Below are positions 1-7,620 of a stretch of DNA of 8,513 bases, piece after piece; position 1 is the stretch's first letter, and every line of letters starts with the position of its first letter. The position numbers and the translations under genes were made by a program. The notes beneath the pieces are model-generated. The model worked only from the letters and a program-made list of their open reading frames with translations, was not told where the DNA came from and did not search any database. This DNA is from Deinococcus sp. (GTDB lineage Bacteria > Deinococcota > Deinococci > Deinococcales > Deinococcaceae), in contig JAQBPF010000063.1 of the NCBI GenBank assembly GCA_028287665.1, positions 1 to 8,513 on the forward strand, given 5' to 3'.

Positions 1-180
1 GTCTATCAGCCGTTCCATTCGGCTCCGCAGGTCAATGATGCGGCTGGGGTGCAGAGCCATCAGGTCTGTCCGGCCCTGTGGACTCAGACGGCTTAAATTG
101 CCGCTGCGAATCAGCCCCGGCAAGGGCAGTCGGTAGTTCAAAGCGCCCTCTGGAACTGGCCTGGATTCAGCGTGAGTCAT
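1..180 (-). CDS. Tyrosine-protein phosphatase-like protein, N-terminal fragment
   Basis: The first 60 codons of a gene that reads off the left edge. Translation from ATG at 180-178 contains NYR (residues 15-17), LIRSGNLSRLS (23-33) and RIIDLRSRMERL (48-59). This order, N-[FY]-R, then L-x-R-S-x-x-L-x-x-L, then IDLR-x-x-x-E, is the N-terminal signature of the PtpB-like/Y_phosphatase3 family of tyrosine and dual-specificity phosphatases. The catalytic Cys-x5-Arg loop would lie outside the window, so activity cannot be judged. The segment between NYR and the RSG motif seems short: the usual DLGG turn of the family is missing. There is no clear Shine-Dalgarno; a CAGACT hexamer lies 7 nt before the ATG, so the mRNA may be leaderless. 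The gene is divergent from gyrA. The family call is by eye; a diverged relative with another substrate is possible. Confidence 0.68.
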   Translation of the reverse strand, partial: MTHAESRPVPEGALNYRLPLPGLIRSGNLSRLSPQGRTDLMALHPSRIIDLRSRMERLID

Positions 181-187
181 CCACGAC

Positions 188-193
188 AGTCTG
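188..193 (-). promoter_or_regulatory. Weak candidate -10 element for a leaderless phosphatase mRNA
   Basis: On the minus strand CAGACT is followed by 7 nt and then the ATG at 180. The spacing is right for transcription to begin at or next to the start codon. The first base deviates from the TAnnnT pattern and I find no convincing -35, so this is tentative. Confidence 0.3.
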
Positions 194-250
194 AGAGAGT
201 CGGCCTGACCCGGCTACCCCCAGCACCCTGTTTTCCACGCCCCTGTGCGG

Positions 251-256
251 TACAAT
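251..256 (+). promoter_or_regulatory. Candidate gyrA -10 element (TACAAT)
   Basis: TACAAT matches the -10 consensus at 5 of 6 positions. No good -35 lies 16-18 bp upstream (the region reads ctgtttt). If used, transcription would start near 263, giving a leader of about 150 nt with the RDRM-like palindrome just downstream of the start site. A second -10-like hexamer, CATAAT at 295-300, overlaps the palindrome and is an equally possible promoter with a start near 307. Confidence 0.4.
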
Positions 257-282
257 AGGGGCAGTTGAGGGAGCATCTGCCG

Positions 283-299
283 TTACGCCCATAGCATAA
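283..299. promoter_or_regulatory. RDRM-like palindrome (candidate DdrO operator) upstream of gyrA
   Basis: The 17-bp site TTACGCCCATAGCATAA has outer arms TTACGC and GCATAA, which are inverted repeats with one mismatch over six positions. It fits the radiation/desiccation response motif known from Deinococcus (TTATGTTATTAACATAA-like) at both ends: TTA-y-G on the left and CATAA on the right, with a poorly conserved centre. From established knowledge, the DdrO repressor binds RDRM sites and is cleaved by the PprI/IrrE protease after DNA damage, and gyrA belongs to the predicted regulon. The site lies 112 bp before the gyrA ATG and overlaps a CATAAT -10-like hexamer. Seen: palindrome and position. 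Inferred: DdrO binding. Confidence 0.72.
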
Positions 300-319
300 T
301 GTGATAGACTCGTTCCATT

Positions 320-378
320 CCCGGCAGGGTTTGCCGGGCTTCTCATCCCCCGGTTGGCGGTCAACATTTCCGCCAACC
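320..378 (+). other. Two consecutive hairpins in the gyrA leader
   Basis: Hairpin 1 has a perfect 7-bp stem, CCCGGCA (320-326) with TGCCGGG (332-338), and a 5-nt loop. Hairpin 2 has a perfect 9-bp stem, GGTTGGCGG (352-360) with CCGCCAACC (370-378), and a 9-nt loop. Neither is followed by a T-run, so they are not ordinary intrinsic terminators. Both lie inside the probable untranslated leader, upstream of the Shine-Dalgarno at 404-407. They could affect mRNA stability or act as a binding or attenuation structure; which one cannot be told from sequence. Confidence 0.5.
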
Positions 379-411
379 CGCCTGACGCCCTGCGGCGCAG
401 ATTGGAGCCTC

Positions 412-2841
<2,430 letters not shown>

Positions 2842-2853
2842 GTCTCCGACCAG

Positions 2854-2891
2854 ACGCCGCGCCCGGCCAAAGCGGTCAGGCGCGGCGTTTT
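2854..2891 (+). terminator. Intrinsic terminator of gyrA
   Basis: A perfect 10-bp stem, ACGCCGCGCC (2854-2863) with GGCGCGGCGT (2879-2888), starts 12 nt after the gyrA stop and ends in a TTTT tract (2888-2891). Four further inner pairs are possible (2865-2868 with 2874-2877, including a G-U). Confidence 0.88.
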
Positions 2892-2973
2892 GTGATGGTT
2901 GGGTGGTAGTCCGCTTAAGCCTTGCTCAATCCTAGTGACAATCCGGTCAGTCTTAGTCTGCTTATCTCTTGTT

Positions 2974-2981
2974 AAGGAGGT
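2974..2981 (+). promoter_or_regulatory. Near-perfect Shine-Dalgarno before a small ORF
   Basis: AAGGAGGT is fully complementary to the usual 3' end of 16S rRNA and lies 3 nt (4 nt from the GGAGG core) before ATG 2985. It is the strongest ribosome binding site in the window and the main reason to take the 42-codon ORF behind it seriously. The spacing is somewhat short. Confidence 0.55.
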
Positions 2982-2984
2982 CAG

Positions 2985-3113
2985 ATGGACGAACTGCACC
3001 TTAAGCGACCTATGAGTTTCTGCTCTATACAGAATATGAGTTGGCAAGCGTGCTATACGCCACTTTCCTCTGTGCCACTTCTGGATGAACTTCGTAAGCT
3101 AAATACTGATTAA
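2985..3113 (+). CDS. Small hypothetical protein, 42 aa
   Basis: An unrecognised ORF of 42 codons (MDELHLKRPMSF at the start, LLDELRKLNTD at the end, stop TAA 3111-3113). The start is set by a near-perfect AAGGAGGT at 2974-2981. It is slightly basic, has two cysteines (C13, C23) and one tryptophan, and shows no signal peptide or membrane segment. Its base composition is far more AT-rich than the neighbouring genes, and it uses codons such as ATA, CTA, ACT and CTT. It ends 13 nt before the -35 of the CRP-family gene with no terminator between, so its transcript could read into that promoter and gene. No clear promoter of its own was found; a GTGACA at 2935-2940 lacks a good -10. It may be a real small protein, a leader peptide, a gene remnant or chance. 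I assign no function. Confidence 0.4.
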   Translation: MDELHLKRPMSFCSIQNMSWQACYTPLSSVPLLDELRKLNTD

Positions 3114-3126
3114 AGAAACAAAAGTG

Positions 3127-3155
3127 TTTACAAAAATGTAATTCTAGGTTACACT
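3127..3155 (+). promoter_or_regulatory. Promoter of the CRP-family regulator gene
   Basis: TTTACA (3127-3132, 5/6 to TTGACA) and TACACT (3150-3155, 4/6 to TATAAT) are separated by exactly 17 bp, with an A-rich stretch just upstream (about 3105-3123) that could act as an UP element. The predicted start is near 3161-3163, giving a leader of about 73 nt. This is the best -35/-10 pair in the window. Confidence 0.72.
3128..3153. promoter_or_regulatory. Candidate operator: TTACA/TGTAA half-sites inside the promoter
   Basis: Three alternating 5-bp half-sites occur: TTACA (3128-3132), TGTAA (3137-3141) and TTACA (3149-3153). The last two form a 17-bp dyad with a 7-bp centre spanning the spacer and the -10; the first two form a 14-bp dyad with a 4-bp centre over the -35. 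An outer AGTGT (3123-3127) also mirrors ACACT (3151-3155). A protein bound here would cover both promoter elements, so repression or autoregulation is plausible. The binding factor is unknown. Confidence 0.42.
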
Positions 3156-3234
3156 GTGATCAACGTTGGGAAGGGTGTAAGCCCCGACCCCACCGTCCTT
3201 CCTTCCCCGAATCCACCGCCTGGAGGCGACGCAC

Positions 3235-3858
3235 ATGACACAGACCAGCCATAAAACCAATACCAACAGCCGCACCTTCGTTGACACCGTGACCTACCGC
3301 CCCGGAGCCGTCATTCTTTACCCCGGCAAGAGCGACATGCTGTACCGCGTGGCCAGCGGTCTGATCCGCGTGCACACCATGGACGACGACGGCAACGGCC
3401 TGACCCTGCGCTACGTGAAGCCCGGTGAGTACTTTGGCGAAGAAGCCCTCGCTGGCGTGAACCGCGCCTACTTTGCCGAAGCCGTGACCGACAGCAGTGT
3501 GGACGTGATCAACCCCGCCCTGATGAGCGCCGAGGACAATCTGGTCGTGACGACCCACCTCGTGCGGACGCTGGAGCGCGCTTACGAAAGCATCTACCGC
3601 CTTGTTGGGAAGCGCCTGCGGGCCCGCATCGCCGGAGAACTGCTGGAGCTGAAGGACACCGCCCTGGCCACGCAGCTTGACAGCGGCGAGACCATGATCT
3701 ACGCCACGCACGATGAACTGGCCGCCGCCGTGGGCAGCGTGCGCGAGACCGTGACCAAGGTCGTGGGCGAACTCAGCCGCGAAGGCGTGATCAGCGCAGG
3801 CTACGGCAAGATCACCCTGCGAAATGAGAAGCAACTGCAAGAAATTGCCGCTGCGTAA
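3235..3858 (+). CDS. CRP/FNR-family transcriptional regulator, SdrP-like
   Basis: A 207-residue DNA-binding regulator. The N-terminal cupin-like effector domain (about 15-95) contains VKPGEYFGEEAL (61-72); a long dimerisation helix follows (about 103-140), then a C-terminal winged helix-turn-helix with DELAAAVGSVRETVTKVVGEL (160-180) and a wing GYGKITL. R170, E171 and K175 match the E. coli CRP recognition residues R180, E181 and R185, the last conservatively changed, so a TGTGA-like target half-site is expected. At the cAMP-phosphate position CRP has Arg-Ser; here NRAY lacks the Ser, as I recall for Thermus SdrP, which acts without cAMP. No Fe-S cysteines are present, so it is not an FNR-type oxygen sensor. 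GGAGG at 3222-3226, 8 nt before the ATG, fixes the start. It may be the counterpart of Thermus SdrP or Deinococcus DdrI; which one needs a tree. Likely a global stress or redox regulator. Confidence 0.9.
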   Translation: MTQTSHKTNTNSRTFVDTVTYRPGAVILYPGKSDMLYRVASGLIRVHTMDDDGNGLTLRYVKPGEYFGEEALAGVNRAYFAEAVTDSSVDVINPALMSAEDNLVVTTHLVRTLERAYESIYRLVGKRLRARIAGELLELKDTALATQLDSGETMIYATHDELAAAVGSVRETVTKVVGELSREGVISAGYGKITLRNEKQLQEIAAA

Positions 3859-3880
3859 GCGTCACACTCTAGTCTCTGTT

Positions 3881-3913
3881 AACCGTCTGGCCTTGTGCTG
3901 GGCGGTTCTTTTT
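3881..3913 (+). terminator. Intrinsic terminator of the CRP-family gene
   Basis: The stem AACCGTC (3881-3887) with GGCGGTT (3901-3907) contains one G-U pair, and further inner pairs can form around a small loop. It is followed by CTTTTT (3908-3913). It begins 22 nt after the stop codon, so the regulator is probably transcribed apart from the downstream reductase. Confidence 0.8.
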
Positions 3914-4110
3914 GGGTTGAATGACAGTGAAATTGGTGGGTGAATCCCCTTTGTTTTGCAACGCCCCTTGAGGGGAGGACGACTGCTCCTGCGTTCCCCT
4001 TGAACAGGGCTGGCTGCACAGCGAACTGGGGGCTGTTCTTCACCCTCCCCCCTGTTTCTGTACATGTAACACTATTCGTCCAGATTTCCGGCGGAACAGC
4101 GGCAGAGAGT
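3914..4110. other. Intergenic stretch with short C/G-rich repeats, no gene
   Basis: About 200 bp between the terminator and the reductase promoter region. CCCCTTGA occurs twice, at 3964-3971 and 3996-4003, the first copy forming CCCC-TTGA-GGGG (3964-3975). GAACAG (4002-4007) is mirrored by CTGTTC (4033-4038), and TACATGTA (4061-4068) is an 8-bp palindrome. The open frames across it on both strands look like chance. It could be a decayed interspersed repeat or an upstream control region; one copy cannot settle this. Confidence 0.3.
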
Positions 4111-4115
4111 ATGCG

Positions 4116-4121
4116 TAGACT
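4116..4121 (+). promoter_or_regulatory. -10 element for a leaderless reductase mRNA (TAGACT)
   Basis: TAGACT is followed by 7 nt and then ATG 4129, so transcription should begin at or next to the A of the start codon. There is no usable Shine-Dalgarno (GGAAG at 4123-4127 is only 1 nt from the ATG). This matches the leaderless-gene pattern known in Deinococcus. The -35 is weak (GGAACA at 4093-4098). Confidence 0.5.
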
Positions 4122-4128
4122 CGGAAGC

Positions 4129-5505
<1,377 letters not shown>

Positions 5506-5520
5506 ACGGCGTCAGGAAGA

Positions 5521-5565
5521 TGGATCGTGGGCACAGCACATCAACACAGCCCACACCACGATCCA
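5521..5565. repeat. 10-bp inverted repeat between the two reductase genes
   Basis: TGGATCGTGG (5521-5530) and CCACGATCCA (5556-5565) are perfect inverted repeats with a 25-nt loop. An alternative inner pairing, GTGGGC (5527-5532) with GCCCAC (5549-5554), competes with part of the stem. It starts 15 nt after the first reductase stop. There is no T-tract after it on the plus strand, so it is at best a non-canonical terminator; an mRNA 3'-end structure or a protein site is also possible. Confidence 0.45.
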
Positions 5566-5600
5566 CGTTCTACATTCCACAATTTCCCCACTGACCCGTC

Positions 5601-5609
5601 TGGCATACT
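5601..5609 (+). promoter_or_regulatory. Extended -10 for the second reductase (leaderless)
   Basis: TGGCATACT is an extended -10 (TG, one base, then CATACT) followed by 6 nt and ATG 5616. There is no Shine-Dalgarno. The spacing predicts a transcript that starts at or next to the start codon. No strong -35 is visible, which an extended -10 can tolerate. Confidence 0.48.
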
Positions 5610-5615
5610 GCCCCT

Positions 5616-6596
5616 ATGTCCCCTGTCCCGCCTTTGCGCTCCGACATTCTGGTGATTGGGGGCGGCCCCGCTGGGCTACACGCGGCCTTTTATGCGGCCT
5701 GGCGCGGCCTGAAGGTGCGGGTGCTGGAAGCGCGGGCCGAGGTGGGTGGGCAACTGATGGCCCTCTACCCCGACAAAGTGGTGTACGACGTACCGGGGCT
5801 GCCCAGCACGCGGGCGGCGGGCGTGGTGGCCGGACTGTTGGGCCAACTCGACACGCTGGACGTAGACATCCGGGTGAACGAAGTGGCCCGCACCCTCACT
5901 TCTGATGGAGACGGCGGCTGGCTGGTGGGCACGGATTCCGGCATGTTTGCGGCAGGCGCGGTGATCGTGGCGGCGGGCATGGGAGCCCTGCTGCCGCGAG
6001 AGGCACGGGTGCCCGGTGCGGGGTCGCATCCCGACGTGAGAACCGATTTGCCCGAACCCAGCACGCTGGCGGGGCGACAGGTTCTGGTGGTGGGCGGCGT
6101 GCCCCAGGCCACCCGCGCCGCGCTGGAACTGGCCGGGGCGGGGGCTTCCGTGACCCTCACGCACCGCCGCGCCGGATTTCGGGGCGAACCAAATGAACTG
6201 GCAGAACTGGACGCCTGCCGCACCACCGGACGCATCAACATTTTGGCCCCGGCCATCCTGATGAATCTGGTTCCGGGCGGCGCACACCTGACGGTAGACG
6301 GCGAAACCGTGCGCGTGCAGGCCGAAACCGTGCTGATCCTGAACGGCTATCTGCCTGATCTGTCTCCTCTCCAGTCCTGGCCACTGGACTGGCAGGGCGA
6401 ATACGTGCTGGACGGCCCTGGCGGACAGACCCACCTGCCCGGCGTCTTTGCCGTAGGCGACGTGGCGCTCAGCGGCGGCGAGTTCAAACTGATTTCTCTG
6501 GCCTTTGCACAGGCAGCGGTGGCCGCCAACTACGCCGCACACCACGTCAATGCGGCGTTGCGGGTCAGGCCGGGGCACAGCAGCGAGAAACGGTAG
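5616..6596 (+). CDS. Thioredoxin reductase-fold ferredoxin--NADP reductase (YumC/FNR2-like)
   Basis: A 326-residue flavoprotein. GGGPAG (15-20) is the FAD loop; GGQL (44-47) and YPDKVVYDVPG (51-61) are hallmarks of the Bacillus YumC type of ferredoxin-NADP reductase. GVFAVGD (276-282) is the second FAD motif, and the tail RVRPGHSSEKR resembles the C-terminal extension that stacks on the flavin in that family. The redox CxxC of true thioredoxin reductases is absent: the only cysteine is C201, so it is not a thioredoxin reductase. HRRAGFR (183-189) keeps the residues for the NADP 2'-phosphate. Oddly, the NADPH Rossmann loop reads GGVPQA (160-165) where GGGDSA is usual: the third glycine and the following acidic residue are replaced. 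NADPH use may therefore be altered. The start is supported by an extended -10 placed 6 nt upstream. It is convergent with the acetyltransferase gene (31 bp between stops). The physiological partner is unknown. Confidence 0.85.
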   Translation: MSPVPPLRSDILVIGGGPAGLHAAFYAAWRGLKVRVLEARAEVGGQLMALYPDKVVYDVPGLPSTRAAGVVAGLLGQLDTLDVDIRVNEVARTLTSDGDGGWLVGTDSGMFAAGAVIVAAGMGALLPREARVPGAGSHPDVRTDLPEPSTLAGRQVLVVGGVPQATRAALELAGAGASVTLTHRRAGFRGEPNELAELDACRTTGRINILAPAILMNLVPGGAHLTVDGETVRVQAETVLILNGYLPDLSPLQSWPLDWQGEYVLDGPGGQTHLPGVFAVGDVALSGGEFKLISLAFAQAAVAANYAAHHVNAALRVRPGHSSEKR

Positions 6597-6627
6597 ATCA
6601 AGCAAACAAGGATTGGGGTTGCCGCTT

Positions 6628-7425
6628 CTACCCGCCGTGGGGCCGGGGCGTCAGGCCAGTTGCCCGCACCAGCCGACGCACTTCCTGACAACGACAACTG
6701 CTGTAGGTACACAGCAGGGCTTCCGGGTCGCGGGTCAGCATGGACACGGTGGCGTCTACCAGATCGCGCACCCGGTAGAGCCTCAATTCGGACGCGCCCA
6801 CACGGGCAGAACGTGCGTGTACCAGCGGAGCCAGCCGTTCGAAGTCGGCGGAACAGTTGGGAAACGCGGTGGGCAACACGCCGCCGCCCAACGGCACATA
6901 ACGCGTCAGCAGCGGCATTCCGGCCACATGTTCGCCGTAATGCACGCTGGTATTGCTGCCAAAATCCACACCCATCAGCAGGGCGTAGCCGTCCAGATCG
7001 TACAGAGAACCGATCGGCTGATAGGGGCTTGCCAGCGTCTGGGATGACACCACCCGCTCTGCTTCCGCGCCCAGCGCCACAAAACTCAGGGTGGGGTGAA
7101 AAGAACGCAGTGCATCGGCCCGTTCCACCAGCGTTTGCGGAATGCGGCCAATATCGCGGCTGACCCGGCTATCGCGGTGAAAGCGGGCATGAACAGGCGA
7201 CGTGGCGTGCCTGAGCAGGGTGTTGTAGGTAAAAGAGGGAGCCACCAACGTGGCGGTGCGGGCGGCCAGCGTGTCTACCACCGCCCGCGCCCCGCCTTCC
7301 AGCGTACCGAACGACTTCAGGCTGGCGTGCACGATCACGTGTTGCGAGCCGTCCAGCCCCAATTCTGCCAGCCCATTCTCCAGTTCAGCGGGCAAGGTAG
7401 CGGGGCGACGCAAGAGGTTCAGCAC
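6628..7425 (-). CDS. AAC(3)-family N-acetyltransferase-like protein
   Basis: Belongs by motif to the Antibiotic_NAT fold (aminoglycoside 3-N-acetyltransferases and YokD-like proteins), which use acetyl-CoA. With GTG 7425 as start it has 265 residues, a usual family length. Motifs: VIVHASLKSFGTLEGGA (about 30-46), LVAPSFTY (60-67), RSFHPTLSF (107-115), SLYDLDGYALLMGV (140-153) and NTSVHYGEHVAG (158-169), the last containing the His/Glu region of the family active site. The stretch before SLYDLDG (SSQTLASPYQPI) is shorter than I expect and lacks the usual His and GExSP, so the substrate may not be an aminoglycoside. Cysteines 239, 244 and 246 form a C-x4-C-x-C cluster near the C-terminus. TAGACT on the minus strand (7437-7432) lies 6 nt before GTG 7425, suggesting a leaderless start there; GTG 7431 in frame is the alternative. 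Resistance should not be assumed. Confidence 0.82.
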   Translation of the reverse strand: MLNLLRRPATLPAELENGLAELGLDGSQHVIVHASLKSFGTLEGGARAVVDTLAARTATLVAPSFTYNTLLRHATSPVHARFHRDSRVSRDIGRIPQTLVERADALRSFHPTLSFVALGAEAERVVSSQTLASPYQPIGSLYDLDGYALLMGVDFGSNTSVHYGEHVAGMPLLTRYVPLGGGVLPTAFPNCSADFERLAPLVHARSARVGASELRLYRVRDLVDATVSMLTRDPEALLCTYSSCRCQEVRRLVRATGLTPRPHGG

Positions 7426-7431
7426 CCCCAC

Positions 7432-7437
7432 AGTCTA
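7432..7437 (-). promoter_or_regulatory. -10 element for the acetyltransferase gene (TAGACT)
   Basis: On the minus strand TAGACT is followed by 6 nt and GTG 7425. It abuts the alternative GTG at 7431, which would then lie upstream of the transcript. No Shine-Dalgarno is present. A perfect TTGACA (forward 7445-7450) lies only 7 bp away and is too close to act as its -35. Confidence 0.45.
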
Positions 7438-7452
7438 CCGCTGTTGTCAAGC

Positions 7453-7472
7453 CATCGGTAGGTTTGCCGATG
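7453..7472. repeat. Short inverted repeat upstream of the acetyltransferase gene
   Basis: CATCGG (7453-7458) and CCGATG (7467-7472) are perfect inverted repeats; two more inner pairs (one G-U) leave a 4-nt loop. It lies 15 bp upstream of the TAGACT -10, close to where a -35 would be. It could be an operator; no T-run marks it as a terminator on either strand. Confidence 0.3.
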
Positions 7473-7490
7473 CAATAGAGAGGGCAATTA

Positions 7491-7534
7491 AATCAAAACG
7501 AAAGGGCGGCCCAGGCCAAAGCCTTGAGCCACCC
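7491..7534 (-). terminator. Intrinsic terminator of ychF
   Basis: On the minus strand GGGTGGCTCA pairs with TGGGCCGCCC over 10 positions (two G-U), and an inner GGC-TTTG-GCC extends the stem past a single bulged A. The hairpin occupies forward 7504-7534. The following tract TTTCGTTTTGATT (forward 7503-7491) is T-rich. It begins 86 nt after the ychF stop, so ychF and the acetyltransferase gene are separate units. Confidence 0.75.
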
Positions 7535-7620
7535 TCTCCCCTTCCTGAGCGCCTTCCCTCTGCTCGGTCATCCGTGCTGGCACGACTACCACAGAGACAC
7601 CAACTGTTTTTCGACCTGTG

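Noticed and set aside
301..411. In-frame N-terminal extension of gyrA from GTG 301
   Set aside because: It would translate two perfect hairpins and has no Shine-Dalgarno. ATG 412 has GGAG upstream and begins exactly at the conserved family N-terminus.
3155..3170. Full CRP-type site (TGTGA-N6-TCACA) at the regulator promoter
   Set aside because: Only the left half TGTGA is present; the right half reads TTGGG, so a full consensus site is not supported.
3940..4128. N-terminal extension of the FprA-type reductase
   Set aside because: The extra 63 codons have no family similarity, cross repeat-rich intergenic DNA and lie upstream of the TAGACT -10. The protein from 4129 already has the full family length.
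5616..6596. Thioredoxin reductase call for the second flavoprotein
   Set aside because: The redox CxxC is absent (only C201 is present), and the YPDKVVYDVPG block and C-terminal tail fit the YumC-type ferredoxin reductases.
5676..6605. 309-codon open frame antisense to the YumC-like reductase
   Set aside because: The sense strand has ordered FAD and NADPH motifs; the antisense frame has none.
7432..7450. TTGACA (7445-7450) and TAGACT (7432-7437) as one sigma-70 promoter
   Set aside because: The hexamers are only 7 bp apart, too close for RNA polymerase to use as a -35/-10 pair.
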